64,000 nucleotides of DNA from the NCBI RefSeq assembly GCF_021246465.1, contig NZ_JAHRHK010000001.1, positions 62,001 to 126,000 of the forward strand, read 5' to 3'. Below are positions 51,274 to 60,139 of the stretch, one piece after another. Numbering within the stretch: position 1 is the stretch's first letter; each line of letters begins with the position of its first letter. A program made the position numbers and the translations under genes. The DNA is from Nocardioides sp. R-C-SC26 (lineage in GTDB: Bacteria; Actinomycetota; Actinomycetes; Propionibacteriales; Nocardioidaceae). The notes under the pieces are model-generated. The model saw only the letters and a list, made by a program, of their open reading frames with translations, made no database searches and was not told the origin of the DNA.

Positions 51274-52237
51274 GCCCGCGCCGGTCGGCGTCCTCACGCA
51301 CGTGGGCGACGAGGTCGTCCGGCAGAGCCGCGAGCAGGGGCACCAGATCCCGCCAGAGGTCACTGGCCGCGGCGGCCGCCACGATCGCGCTCAGCACCGG
51401 AGGCCGGTGGAACGCCGGGGCTGCGGCCAGCCGCGCACGGGCGGGCGGTGCCATGAGTCGCACGATGGGCAACAGGCTCTCCCACAGCTCGTGGACGCAC
51501 ACGGTGTCGACGAGCTGCCCGATCACCTCGTGGTCCAGGGAGGCGAGGGTGTCGGCGATCGGCCCGCGTCGGTCCTCGGAGAGGTGGTCGAGCAGATCGA
51601 GGGCCTCCGCCCACAGCCCGAGGTCGGAGGCGGTGCGCAGAACGCCGGGCACCCGGTCGGCGGGCAGCAGGGCGACGGCGTGGTCGAGACGGTCCTTGTG
51701 CTCCAGGACGAACGCGGTCCGGAGCATGCTCTCGTCGTCGAGCACCCCCATGGCGCCGACGATCGCCGCATCCGAGACGTAGGCTAGGAAGCGCCCCATC
51801 GTGACGTGTTCGCCGCGTCTGCCGAGCACGCGTGCGACGGGGACGGCCAGAGAGTCAGGAACCGCGCCGAGGATCGCCGCGACCCGCCGCGGGTCGAGCT
51901 CGATCGCGGTGTCGGCGAGGAACTCGGGTTCGAGTCGGCGCGCGATGTCGACCGCCTTCGCGGGATCGACCGCGGCCGCGGCGCGCGCGCACAGCAGTGG
52001 TCCGAACGCGCGCTCCGCGATCGTGGCCGAAATGCCGCTGGGCACCAGGCGCGCCGCCGCACCGACGGCGCCGAGGGCACCCGCGCTCGCGTCGAAGAGC
52101 CGGTCGGTCGCCCGCTCGCGCAGGAGTCGGATCTGGTCGGGGTCGACCTCGTCGAGGTCGGGCAGATCCTCCGGCCCGACGCCGAGCAGGCGCGCCAGCT
52201 TGATGGTCTCCGCACGGCGCTCGAGCGCGGCGCTCAT
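51230..52237 (-). CDS. Helical protein of unknown function (335 aa)
   Basis: From ATG 52237, which overlaps the stop of the small upstream gene by four bases (ATGA). The sequence is almost wholly alpha-helical, with repeated Asp/Ala/Leu-rich helices (LARLLGVGPEDLPDLDEVDP, then RAFGPLLCARAAAAVDPAKA). No signal peptide, metal site or catalytic motif is visible. VSGIS-like elements are absent and I recognise no family. The repeated helical units could suit a HEAT- or VHS-like scaffold (speculative). It is encoded convergently to the GNAT gene (44-base overlap) and divergent, with its partner, from dnaE. Confidence 0.7.
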   Translation of the reverse strand: MSAALERRAETIKLARLLGVGPEDLPDLDEVDPDQIRLLRERATDRLFDASAGALGAVGAAARLVPSGISATIAERAFGPLLCARAAAAVDPAKAVDIARRLEPEFLADTAIELDPRRVAAILGAVPDSLAVPVARVLGRRGEHVTMGRFLAYVSDAAIVGAMGVLDDESMLRTAFVLEHKDRLDHAVALLPADRVPGVLRTASDLGLWAEALDLLDHLSEDRRGPIADTLASLDHEVIGQLVDTVCVHELWESLLPIVRLMAPPARARLAAAPAFHRPPVLSAIVAAAAASDLWRDLVPLLAALPDDLVAHVREDADRRGLIGELDAALAATPS

Positions 52238-52446
52238 CGCAGCACGATCCGGGTGATGGTCCCGCGCAGGACCCGCGGGACGAAGCCCAGACCCTCCTGG
52301 ACCGCTCCCTCCAGCGCGTCGGCCTGCCGCACCCGCGCCTGGTGGATCAGGGTGGCGAGCCGGTCCTGGGCCTCGTCGGGGAGAGCGGCGACTCCGGGCG
52401 GGACGTCGGCGCCGAGCTCGCCGGCGAGCGTCCGAGCGGTGGACAT
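52234..52446 (-). CDS. Small protein of unknown function (70 aa)
   Basis: A 70-residue ORF that starts at ATG 52446 with TAGGCT 6 bases upstream (leaderless spacing) and ends in a four-base overlap with the 335-residue gene. Charged helical sequence (ALPDEAQDRLATLIHQARVR) with a hydrophobic C-terminus (LGFVPRVLRGTITRIVLR). Promoter spacing and overlap support that it is real and works with the larger protein. Confidence 0.65.
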   Translation of the reverse strand: MSTARTLAGELGADVPPGVAALPDEAQDRLATLIHQARVRQADALEGAVQEGLGFVPRVLRGTITRIVLR

Positions 52447-52452
52447 GAGTGC

Positions 52453-52458
52453 AGCCTA
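52453..52458 (-). promoter_or_regulatory. -10 box for the unknown two-gene operon
   Basis: TAGGCT on the minus strand ends 6 bases before the ATG at 52446. Confidence 0.5.
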
Positions 52459-52525
52459 GTGTCGCCCGCCGACCGGGGGTCCCCGGTCGTGCCGTGTCCT
52501 CCGCGTGTCGGCCTCCGCGCTCGCG

Positions 52526-52531
52526 TAGGCT
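52526..52531 (+). promoter_or_regulatory. Candidate -10 box for dnaE
   Basis: TAGGCT, 65 bases upstream of the dnaE ATG. It is the divergent partner of the minus-strand box at 52453. Confidence 0.4.
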
Positions 52532-52596
52532 GACGTCCTTCACGGATCTCCTTCCCCGGATCCATCCGCTCGCCTCCGAGGAGAAGACCCCACCCG

Positions 52597-55500
52597 ATGT
52601 CGTCCGGCAGCCACGACAACTTCGTGCACCTGCACGTCCACACCGAGTACTCGATGCTCGACGGCGCCTCGCTCCTCGACGGGCTGTTCACCCGGACCGC
52701 CGAACTCGGCATGCCGGCGATCGCGATGACCGACCACGGCAACCTGCACGGCGCCTTCGACTTCTACAGCAAGGCCAAGCGTCACGGGGTCAAGCCGATC
52801 ATCGGCATCGAGGCCTACCTGACGCCCGGCACACCGCGCAGCGAGCGCAAGCGGGTCCGGTGGGGGAAGGGCGACTCGGCTGAGGAGGGTGGCAAGGACG
52901 TCGCCGGCGGCGGTGCCTACACCCACATGACCATGTGGGCCGAGACGACCGAGGGGATGCACAACCTCTTCCGTCTCGCGAGCCTGGCGAGCATGGAGGG
53001 CTACTACTACAAGCCTCGCATGGACCGCGAGCTGCTCCAGCGCTACTCCACGGGCATCATCGCCAGCACCGGCTGCCTGTCGGGGGAGATCCAGACCCGA
53101 CTGACGCTGGGTCAGTACGACGAGGCACTTCGCGCGGCCGGTGAGTTTCAGGACATCTTCGGCAAGGACAACTTCTACCTCGAGCTGATGGACCACGGCA
53201 TCGCGGCCGAGCGGGCCACCCGCGATGACCTGGTCAAGATCGCCCGGACCCTCGGTCTCCCCACGATCGTCACCAACGACACCCACTACACCAATCCCGA
53301 GGACGCCGACGGCCAGGATGCCTTGATCTGCGTCGCCTCGGGCAAGCGGCTGGCCGACACCAACCGCCTGAAGTTCGACGGTGGCGGCTACTACATCAAG
53401 TCCGCGGAGGAGATGCGCCAGCTCTGGTCGGAGTTCCCCGACGGTTGCGACAACACCCTCGCGATCGCCGAGCGGTGCAACGTCGAGTTCACCGAGTCCA
53501 CCGGCGGCTACATGGCGCGTGCCGACGTACCCGACAGCGAGACCGAGGAGTCCTGGTTCCGCAAGGAGGTCTGGCGCGGGATCGAGGAGCGCTATCCCGG
53601 TGAGCGGTTGACCCAGGAGGTCAAGGACCGTGTCGAGATGGAACTCGGGATCATCTCGCAGAAGGGCTACTGCGGTTACTACCTCGTGGTCGCCGACTTC
53701 ATCCAGTGGTCCAAGCGCAACGGCATCCGCGTCGGCCCCGGTCGTGGGTCCGGTGCGGGCTCCATCGCCGCCTACGCGCTGAGCATCACCGACCTGTGCC
53801 CGCTGGAGCATGGGCTCTTCTTCGAGCGGTTCCTCAACCCCGAGCGCCCCTCGATGCCCGACTTCGACATCGACTTCGACGACGCTCGCCGCGGTGAGGT
53901 GATCAAGTACGTCACGGAGAAGTACGGCACCGAGCGCGTCGCGCAGATCGCGACGTTCGGCCGGCTCAAGTCCAAGGCGGCCATCAAGGACGCCGCCCGC
54001 GTGCTCGACCACGGCTTCGCGATCTCCGACCGGATCACCAAGGCCATGCCGCCCGACGTCATGGGCAAGGGCGTGCCGCTGAAGGAGATCTTCAACCCCG
54101 AGCACAAGCGCTATTCCGACGGCGGCGAGTTCCGTGCCCTCTACGAGGCCGAGCACGACGTCCGCACGATCTACCAGACGGCGCTGGGGCTGGAGGGCCA
54201 GATCCGCAACTGGGGCGTGCACGCCGCCGGCGTGATCATGTCCAGCGAACCGCTGATCGACATCGTGCCGATCATGGCCCGCCCCCAGGACGGCGCCATC
54301 ATCACGCAGTTCGACTATCCGATGTGCGAGTCGCTCGGGCTGGTCAAGATGGACTTCCTCGGACTCTCCAACCTGCACATCCTCGAAGACGCGCTGGTGA
54401 ACATCGAGGCCAACCGGGGCGAGAAGGTCGTGCTGGAGGAGGTGCCGTTCGACGATCGGGCCACCTACGAGCTGATGGGACGCGGCGACACCCTCGGCGT
54501 GTTCCAGCTCGATGGGTCGGGCATGCGTGCCCTGCTCCGCTCGATGCGTCCCGACCAGTTCGCCGACATCACCGCCGTGAGCGCGTTGTATCGCCCCGGA
54601 CCCATGGGTGCGGACTCGCACAACAAGTACGCCCGCCGCAAGAACGGTCGCGAGCCGATCGAGCCGATCCACCCCGCGCTCGCCGAGGCGCTCGAGCCCG
54701 TGCTGGGGGAGACCTACGGCCTGATCGTCTATCAGGAGCAGGTGATGGCGATCGCGCAGGTGCTCGCCGGCTTCACCCTCGGCGCGGCCGACAACCTGCG
54801 CCGCGCGATGGGCAAGAAGAAGAAGGAGGAGCTCGACAAGCAGTACGCCGGTTTCCGCGACGGCATGCTCGAGCGGCAGTTCCCGCAGGAAGCGATCGAC
54901 ACGCTGTGGGAGATCCTGCTCCCGTTCTCCGACTACGCCTTCAACAAGTCGCACTCGGCCGCCTACGGCGTGATCACGTACTGGACGGCCTACCTCAAGG
55001 CCAACTACCCGGCCGAGTACATGGCGGCGCTGCTGACCTCGGCCAAGGACGACCGCGACAAGCTCGCCGTCTATCTCAACGAGTGCCGTCGGATGAAGAT
55101 CCAGGTGCTGCCGCCCGACGTCAACGAGTCGGCGCACGACTTCACCCCGGTCGGAACCGACGTCCGCTTCGGTCTCACCGCGATCCGCAACGTCGGAGCG
55201 AACGTCGTCGACCACATCGTCGCGGCGCGCGAGGGTGAGGGCCGGTTCGTCGACTTCAACGACTTCATGGCGAAGGTGCCGCTCCCAGCGTGCAACAAGC
55301 GCGTCATCGACTCGCTGATCAAGGCGGGCGCCTTCGACGACATGAAGCATCGGCGCCGAGCGCTGGTCGCCGTGCACGAGCAGGCCGTCGACCAGTACGT
55401 CGACATCAAGAAGAACGAGTCCATCGGCCAGGACTCCCTGTTCGCCGGGCTCGACGACATCGGCGAGGACGCCGGCTTCGGCGTGAGCGTCGTTGTCCCC

Positions 55501-56160
55501 GACATCGAGGAGTGGGACAAGATGACCCTCCTCGGCCACGAGCGCGACATGTTGGGTCTCTACGTCTCCGATCACCCGTTGCTCGGTCTGGAGCACGTGC
55601 TGAGCCAGGGCACCGACTGCACCATCGGGCAGCTGCTGGTCGACGAGGAGCGATCGCACGGCACGACGTTGACCGTCAGCGGCCTGATCACCTCGGTGCA
55701 GCGCAAGATCACCAAGCGTGGTGACGCGTGGGCGACGGTGACGCTGGAGGATCTGGACGGCGCCATCGAGGTGTTGCTCTTCCCGAGTTCCTACCAGCTG
55801 GCCGCACCACATCTGCAGCAGGACGCCATCGTGCGGATCAAGGGGCAGCTCTCGCGCGACAAAGAGCAGCCCGAGCTTCGCGGCCAAGAGGTCTCGGTGC
55901 CCGACCTGAGCGCGGGCGGCACGGGGCCGTCCGGGCCGGTCATCATCAACCTCGCCTCCACTCGCTGCACGCCGCCGGTCGTGGAGCAGCTCAAGGACGT
56001 GCTGGCCACCCACCCTGGGATGACCGACGTCCATCTGAGGTTGCTCTCGCGTGAGTCGACCAAGGTGCTGCGACTGGACGACCGCCTGCGCGTCACGGCG
56101 ACGCCGGCGCTCTTCGCCGATCTCAAGCAGTTGCTCGGCCCGGGATGCTTGACCGGGTGA
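52597..56160 (+). CDS. dnaE: DNA polymerase III alpha subunit
   Basis: Replicative DNA polymerase of 1187 residues, a normal length. Start ATG 52597 is preceded by GAGGAGAAG. The N-terminal PHP domain (NFVHLHVHTEYSMLDGASLL, TDHGNLHGAFDF) keeps its metal ligands, so its PHP exonuclease may proofread, as DnaE1 does in mycobacteria. The polymerase catalytic aspartates are in MPDFDIDFDDARRGEV near residue 425, with RVGPGRGSGAGSIAAYAL before it. GLIVYQEQVMAIAQ and YAFNKSHSAAYG mark the fingers. The OB domain TLTVSGLITSVQRKITKRGD lies near residue 1030. A convergent unknown operon precedes it, and a membrane gene overlaps its end. Confidence 0.98.
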   Translation: MSSGSHDNFVHLHVHTEYSMLDGASLLDGLFTRTAELGMPAIAMTDHGNLHGAFDFYSKAKRHGVKPIIGIEAYLTPGTPRSERKRVRWGKGDSAEEGGKDVAGGGAYTHMTMWAETTEGMHNLFRLASLASMEGYYYKPRMDRELLQRYSTGIIASTGCLSGEIQTRLTLGQYDEALRAAGEFQDIFGKDNFYLELMDHGIAAERATRDDLVKIARTLGLPTIVTNDTHYTNPEDADGQDALICVASGKRLADTNRLKFDGGGYYIKSAEEMRQLWSEFPDGCDNTLAIAERCNVEFTESTGGYMARADVPDSETEESWFRKEVWRGIEERYPGERLTQEVKDRVEMELGIISQKGYCGYYLVVADFIQWSKRNGIRVGPGRGSGAGSIAAYALSITDLCPLEHGLFFERFLNPERPSMPDFDIDFDDARRGEVIKYVTEKYGTERVAQIATFGRLKSKAAIKDAARVLDHGFAISDRITKAMPPDVMGKGVPLKEIFNPEHKRYSDGGEFRALYEAEHDVRTIYQTALGLEGQIRNWGVHAAGVIMSSEPLIDIVPIMARPQDGAIITQFDYPMCESLGLVKMDFLGLSNLHILEDALVNIEANRGEKVVLEEVPFDDRATYELMGRGDTLGVFQLDGSGMRALLRSMRPDQFADITAVSALYRPGPMGADSHNKYARRKNGREPIEPIHPALAEALEPVLGETYGLIVYQEQVMAIAQVLAGFTLGAADNLRRAMGKKKKEELDKQYAGFRDGMLERQFPQEAIDTLWEILLPFSDYAFNKSHSAAYGVITYWTAYLKANYPAEYMAALLTSAKDDRDKLAVYLNECRRMKIQVLPPDVNESAHDFTPVGTDVRFGLTAIRNVGANVVDHIVAAREGEGRFVDFNDFMAKVPLPACNKRVIDSLIKAGAFDDMKHRRRALVAVHEQAVDQYVDIKKNESIGQDSLFAGLDDIGEDAGFGVSVVVPDIEEWDKMTLLGHERDMLGLYVSDHPLLGLEHVLSQGTDCTIGQLLVDEERSHGTTLTVSGLITSVQRKITKRGDAWATVTLEDLDGAIEVLLFPSSYQLAAPHLQQDAIVRIKGQLSRDKEQPELRGQEVSVPDLSAGGTGPSGPVIINLASTRCTPPVVEQLKDVLATHPGMTDVHLRLLSRESTKVLRLDDRLRVTATPALFADLKQLLGPGCLTG

Positions 56161-56867
56161 GCTCATCGACCACCGGCCCGGCCCACCACGGCCAGGCTCC
56201 CCACGACGTGAACTCCGACGCTTCGGAGGCGTTGCCGCCGGGTTGCGCTCGACACCCGGTGCGTCATGCCGTCGGGCGGGCCGCCATCGTCGCGGCGGTC
56301 TTCGCCGTGGCGGGCGCAGCAGGAGGCTGGCTCTGGGAGACGCTGTGGACGCCGCCCACGGGCGAGGTCGTCGACGGGCGGTGGCTCTACGACAGCTACG
56401 TCTCGATCGGACGCGTGTTCGGTGCGACCGGCTGGTACGCCGTCGTCGGTCTGGCCGGCGGCGCGGTCCTGGCCGTCCTCGTGGGCTCGATCTTCCGCCG
56501 CTCCGAGCTCGGCGTCCTCGCCGGGGTCATGGTCGGCAGCGTGGTCGCGGCCTGGCTGAGCTACCGGGTCGGGATGCAGCTGAGCCCGCCTGACCCGGTG
56601 CGGCTGGCGGCCACGGCAGCGGACGGCACGTCGTTGCCAGGTCAGGCGACGATCACCGGGCACAGCCCGTTCGTGGCCTGGCCGCTCGGGGCGCTTCTCG
56701 GACTCGGCGTGACCTACGTGCTGACCGCCGGTGCGTCCGCAGGCGTGGCCGAGTGGCGACGCGTCGAGATCGCGAACGCCGCGCTCGGCGAGCGGCGTGA
56801 CGTCGACGGAGACCACGCCTCGCCGGACGGAGGATCGCCCACGGTTGAGCCCGACCGACTCGGGTAG
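56157..56867 (+). CDS. Membrane protein of unknown function
   Basis: A 236-residue protein from GTG 56157 (GTGA overlap with dnaE); ATG 56145 is an alternative. About four membrane helices are predicted: near 45-65, 90-115, 120-140 and 175-195. Conserved-looking features are WETLWTPPTGEVVDGRWLYD and SFVAWPLGALLG-like segments. It may belong to the DUF2567 group found after dnaE in some actinobacteria, but I am not certain. The coupling to dnaE may only be positional. It is followed 11 bases later by the DUF3352 gene. Confidence 0.65.
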   Translation: MSSSTTGPAHHGQAPHDVNSDASEALPPGCARHPVRHAVGRAAIVAAVFAVAGAAGGWLWETLWTPPTGEVVDGRWLYDSYVSIGRVFGATGWYAVVGLAGGAVLAVLVGSIFRRSELGVLAGVMVGSVVAAWLSYRVGMQLSPPDPVRLAATAADGTSLPGQATITGHSPFVAWPLGALLGLGVTYVLTAGASAGVAEWRRVEIANAALGERRDVDGDHASPDGGSPTVEPDRLG

Positions 56868-56877
56868 GAGGCAGTCC

Positions 56878-58656
56878 ATGTCGGATCAGCACCCTCCGCC
56901 GCCGCCCCCTCCGCCGATGGGCCCGCCGCCCTCCGCGCCGCCGCCGTCCATGCCTCCACCTCCGTGGACTCCGCCGCCTCTGCCCCCGCCGGCCGGGGCG
57001 CCGCGGCGTCGTCGCGGGCTCGTGATCGCGGCGGGTGTCGTCATCGGCGCAGCGGGGATCGGGGTGGGCGGGTGGCTCGCGTGGTCGGCGTACTTCGGCA
57101 CCGGCCCCCAGCCGGCCGAAGCGCTTCCCGCCTCCACGCTCGGCTACCTCTCGATCGATCTCGACCCGAGCGGCAAGCAGAAGCTGGCCGCGCTCGACAC
57201 CCTCCGGAAGTTCCCCAGCCTCGCCGAGGAGCTCGACATCGAGAGCCGCGACGACGTCCGACGGGTGATCTTCGACGAGGCCCAGGGCGAGGGCGCCTGC
57301 CCCGACCTGGACTACGCCGACGACATCGAGCCGTGGCTCGGTGACCGATTCGCGGTCGCCGCGGTCGAGGTGGACGACGAGGTCGCCCCGGTCCTCGTGG
57401 TCCAGGTGAGCGACCGCGATGCCGCAGTGACCGGGCTGGAGGCGCTGCGCGACTGTGCGGGCACCGACGTCGGCGACCTCACCGGCATGAGCTCCTCCAG
57501 TGCCGACGGCGTTGGCGGGTTCGCGGTCACCGCCGAGTGGGCGCTCATCGCCGAGACCGAGGAGATCGCCGAGGACGTGGCGGCCCGGGCCGAGTCGAAC
57601 AGCCTCGCCGACGACGACGACTTCCGGCGATGGACCGACGAGGTCGGCGACCCCGGGTTCATCACCGGCTACGCCGCACCCGCAGCCGGACGTCTCTTCG
57701 CCGACATGTTCGGTGGGCTGGGTACGGCCGCGATGTGGAGCGATACGCCCGACTGCTCGTTCTTCGACGACTCCGGGCTGCCGAGCGAGCCAGGCGACGA
57801 CGGTCCGGCCTCCTGCGACGAGGAGTGGGCTGCCTTCGAGAGCGATATGCAGGCACAGGTCGATGAGACCGAGGACATGATGCGGGAGACGTTGGCGGAC
57901 TTCGGCGGCGCGGCCATGTCGCTGCGCTTCGACGGCGACGGGGTGTCACTGGAGTTCGCGAGCGGCACGCAGGGCGCGCTCCCGCAGCTGCCCGACAACG
58001 ACGCCGGCGGGAAAGCCGTCGAGGAGCTTCCCGAGGGAACGGCGCTCGCTGTGGGCGTCGGCTTCGCGGATGGCTGGCTCGACACCGTGCTCGGCCAGGT
58101 CGACGACGTGTTCGGTGACGACCTCATCGGTGAGTTCGAGGCCCTCACGGGCCTCTCCGTCCCGAGCGATGTCGAGACCTTGCTCGGGTCGTCGGTCGCG
58201 GTCTCCATCGGCAGCCCGGACGAGATCGTCGACCTCTTCGTTGGCGAGTCGAGTGGCGACCTCCCGCTCGCCGTCCGGATCACGGGCGACGCCGAGGAGA
58301 TCACCCCGCTGCTCGACGAGCTCCTGGATCGCCCCGATGTCGCTGCTGAGCTGGGTTCCGACTTCGGCTACGTCGCCGACGACGACGTCGTGGTCGTGGG
58401 CTTCGACGGCTACCGCGAGACGTTGCTCGAGAAGGGCACGCTCGGTCGCACCGACACCTACCGCGCCGTCGTCCCGGACTCCGATCGGGCCAGCAGCGTG
58501 GTGTTCGTCGACTTCTCCGTCGACGACTGGCTGGTCAAGCTGGTCGAGAGCGAGGGCGACGTCGCCGAGGACGTCGACGCGCTCGAGGCCCTCGGGATCA
58601 CCTCGTGGGCCGAGGACGACGTCGCCCACGTCGCTGTGACCCCCGCACCCGCCTGA
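56878..58656 (+). CDS. DUF3352 domain membrane-anchored protein
   Basis: A 592-residue protein from ATG 56878 after TAGGAGG. Residues 1-40 are almost all Pro (PPPPPPPMGPPPSAPPPSMP). One membrane helix follows (GLVIAAGVVIGAAGIGVGGW, about 47-67), then a large acidic extracellular domain with LPASTLGYLSIDLDPSGKQK, a hallmark of DUF3352. The domain has two related halves and an Asp/Glu-rich C-terminus. It is probably a surface or periplasmic structural protein; no catalytic motif is visible. It is convergent with the ybaK gene, with a terminator between them. Confidence 0.85.
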   Translation: MSDQHPPPPPPPPMGPPPSAPPPSMPPPPWTPPPLPPPAGAPRRRRGLVIAAGVVIGAAGIGVGGWLAWSAYFGTGPQPAEALPASTLGYLSIDLDPSGKQKLAALDTLRKFPSLAEELDIESRDDVRRVIFDEAQGEGACPDLDYADDIEPWLGDRFAVAAVEVDDEVAPVLVVQVSDRDAAVTGLEALRDCAGTDVGDLTGMSSSSADGVGGFAVTAEWALIAETEEIAEDVAARAESNSLADDDDFRRWTDEVGDPGFITGYAAPAAGRLFADMFGGLGTAAMWSDTPDCSFFDDSGLPSEPGDDGPASCDEEWAAFESDMQAQVDETEDMMRETLADFGGAAMSLRFDGDGVSLEFASGTQGALPQLPDNDAGGKAVEELPEGTALAVGVGFADGWLDTVLGQVDDVFGDDLIGEFEALTGLSVPSDVETLLGSSVAVSIGSPDEIVDLFVGESSGDLPLAVRITGDAEEITPLLDELLDRPDVAAELGSDFGYVADDDVVVVGFDGYRETLLEKGTLGRTDTYRAVVPDSDRASSVVFVDFSVDDWLVKLVESEGDVAEDVDALEALGITSWAEDDVAHVAVTPAPA

Positions 58657-58664
58657 CTCAGCGC

Positions 58665-58698
58665 CGCTGACCCGTCCGCAGATGCGGCCGGGTCAGCG
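58665..58698. terminator. Bidirectional terminator between DUF3352 and ybaK genes
   Basis: Perfect 10-bp arms CGCTGACCCG / CGGGTCAGCG with an inner CCGC-AGAT-GCGG hairpin. The right arm contains the ybaK stop codon. It lies 8 bases after the DUF3352 stop, so it can serve both convergent transcripts. Confidence 0.75.
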
Positions 58699-59178
58699 CG
58701 CGATGTCCGCGGTGGTGGCGCTGGTGAGTGCGACGAGGTCCTGCGGGCTGAGCTCGAGGTCCAGGCCGCGACGTCCCCCCGAGACCAGCACGGTCTCGAA
58801 GCCGAGCGCCGTGGCATCGACGACCGTCGGAAGCGTCCGCTTCTGGCCCAGCGGCGAGATCCCGCCGACGACGTAGCCGGTCGAGCGCTCGGCGTCGGCC
58901 GGCGCCGCCATCGAGGCCCTGCGCGCGCCGAGACTGCGGGCGAGAGCCTTGAGGTCGAGCTGTCGGTCGACGGGCACGACGGCGACGGCCAGCCCGCCGT
59001 CGACGTCGGCGAGCAGAGTCTTGAACACGCGGTCCGGGGCGACGTCGAGGGCCTGCGCCGCCTCCAGTCCGAAGGACGCCGCGCGCGGGTCGTGGTCGTA
59101 CTCCCGGACGACGAACGGTGCGCCGGCGCGGGTCAGCGCCAGCATCGCCGGCGTCCCACCGGGCTGTCTCCTCGCCAT
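58693..59178 (-). CDS. ybaK: Cys-tRNA(Pro) deacylase (YbaK)
   Basis: A 161-residue trans-editing enzyme that removes cysteine from mischarged tRNA(Pro). It has the classical sequence: GTPAMLALTRAGAPFVVREY, EAAQALDVAPDRVFKTLLAD with the conserved Lys near residue 52, AVVPVDRQLDLKALARSLGA, TGYVVGGISPLGQKRTLPTV and the C-terminal SGGRRGLDLELSPQDLV. It differs clearly from the more divergent YbaK-like protein at 21128. Start ATG 59178. Confidence 0.93.
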   Translation of the reverse strand: MARRQPGGTPAMLALTRAGAPFVVREYDHDPRAASFGLEAAQALDVAPDRVFKTLLADVDGGLAVAVVPVDRQLDLKALARSLGARRASMAAPADAERSTGYVVGGISPLGQKRTLPTVVDATALGFETVLVSGGRRGLDLELSPQDLVALTSATTADIAR

Positions 59179-59211
59179 GGCGTCAGGGTCTCAGCCTCAA
59201 GGGTCCGGGCC

Positions 59212-59376
59212 GAGAGATCTCACAGATAGGGCAGATGTCGGCTGGTCGCCGCCCCCGCACGCACCTGAGCACCAACTGCAGAGGGAGCCGTGCCTCCGGC
59301 ACGGCTCCCTCCTCGGCGCTCATGCACGCACCGGGACGACGCCCACCACGACAGCCCCTATCCGTGCGATCTCTCA
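59212..59376. repeat. Dispersed ~165-bp inverted-end repeat, copy 3
   Basis: Left end GAGAGATCTCACAGATAGGG matches the reverse complement of the right end (GAGAGATCGCACGGATAGGG). The internal hairpin is perfect here: AGGGAGCCGTGCC / GGCACGGCTCCCT with a 3-base loop. The right-end TGA is the stop codon of the LON-domain gene. The rest of the 59179-59373 gap holds nothing else. Confidence 0.87.
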
Positions 59377-60051
59377 GTTGGGTGACCAGCGCGTCCGAGC
59401 GACGTCCGTGGCGGGCAGCGAGGCGATCACGTTCATCGCGCGCAGTTCCGAGCGCAGCAGGTCGGTCACCATGATCAGCCGTTCGGCGGCGTCCTCGGTC
59501 TCCAAGAGCGCCTGCCGGTCCGAGAGCGGCAGCGGCGCGCAGGCCGCGAGCGTCCAGGACAAGAACTCCGCGTCGCGCGGGAGCGGGCCGGAGAACGGAT
59601 CGCTGCGCAGCTCCGAGAGCGCGAACCGGTAGGCGCCGAACGTCGCCCGGGCGAGTTCGGTCACCGACTCGGCCACGGGTCTGGGCCGACGCGCACGATC
59701 GTCGTCGATGAGCTCGACGTGGCCCACCGGGAACTGGCTCCCGGTCTCGAGCCGGTCCAGTCGGATGCGGTCCAACCCCACGGCGACCAGGTCGAACGTG
59801 CCGTCGGGATGCGCCTGCACCTGCGTCATCCGCACGCGACAGCCGATCCGGAAGAGCGACTGGGTGCCGTGTTCGCCGACTTCGTAGCCCTCACGGATCG
59901 CGACCGAGCCGAAGACCCGGTCGATCGGATCCTCCACGCGCAGCAGGTGATGCACCAACGCCCGGTAGCGATCCTCGAACACGTGGAGCGGCACGCTCAC
60001 GCCCGGATAGATCACCGCGTTGAGCGGGAACATCGGCATCGTCGCGGCCAC
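59374..60051 (-). CDS. LON-substrate-binding-domain protein
   Basis: A 225-residue protein consisting of the Lon N-terminal domain without ATPase or protease. MPMFPLNAVIYPGVSVPLHV with FEDRYRALVHHLL is the signature start, followed by REGYEVGEHGTQSLFRIGCR and DLVAVGLDRIRLDRLETGSQ. The C-terminal helical half (LSWTLAACAPLPLSDRQALL) is typical. Substrate is unknown; a peptide or protein-binding role is assumed. The stop codon lies in the end of repeat copy 3. It is divergent from hisD. Confidence 0.9.
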   Translation of the reverse strand: MAATMPMFPLNAVIYPGVSVPLHVFEDRYRALVHHLLRVEDPIDRVFGSVAIREGYEVGEHGTQSLFRIGCRVRMTQVQAHPDGTFDLVAVGLDRIRLDRLETGSQFPVGHVELIDDDRARRPRPVAESVTELARATFGAYRFALSELRSDPFSGPLPRDAEFLSWTLAACAPLPLSDRQALLETEDAAERLIMVTDLLRSELRAMNVIASLPATDVARTRWSPN

Positions 60052-60133
60052 GAGCCCAACCGTAGTCGTGCCGCCGAATCGGGTCCGGCGTCCACGCAGG
60101 ACTCACCGGTCCGAATCCGGTCGACGCCGTTCG

Positions 60134-60139
60134 TAGAAT
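60134..60139 (+). promoter_or_regulatory. -10 box for a leaderless his operon mRNA
   Basis: TAGAAT ends 7 bases before the hisD ATG, with no Shine-Dalgarno sequence between. The -35 is not clear. Confidence 0.6.

Noticed and set aside
52540..56166. A 1208-codon open frame on the minus strand opposite dnaE
   Set aside because: It is the codon-position shadow of dnaE at high GC. The plus strand carries intact polymerase motifs over the same bases.
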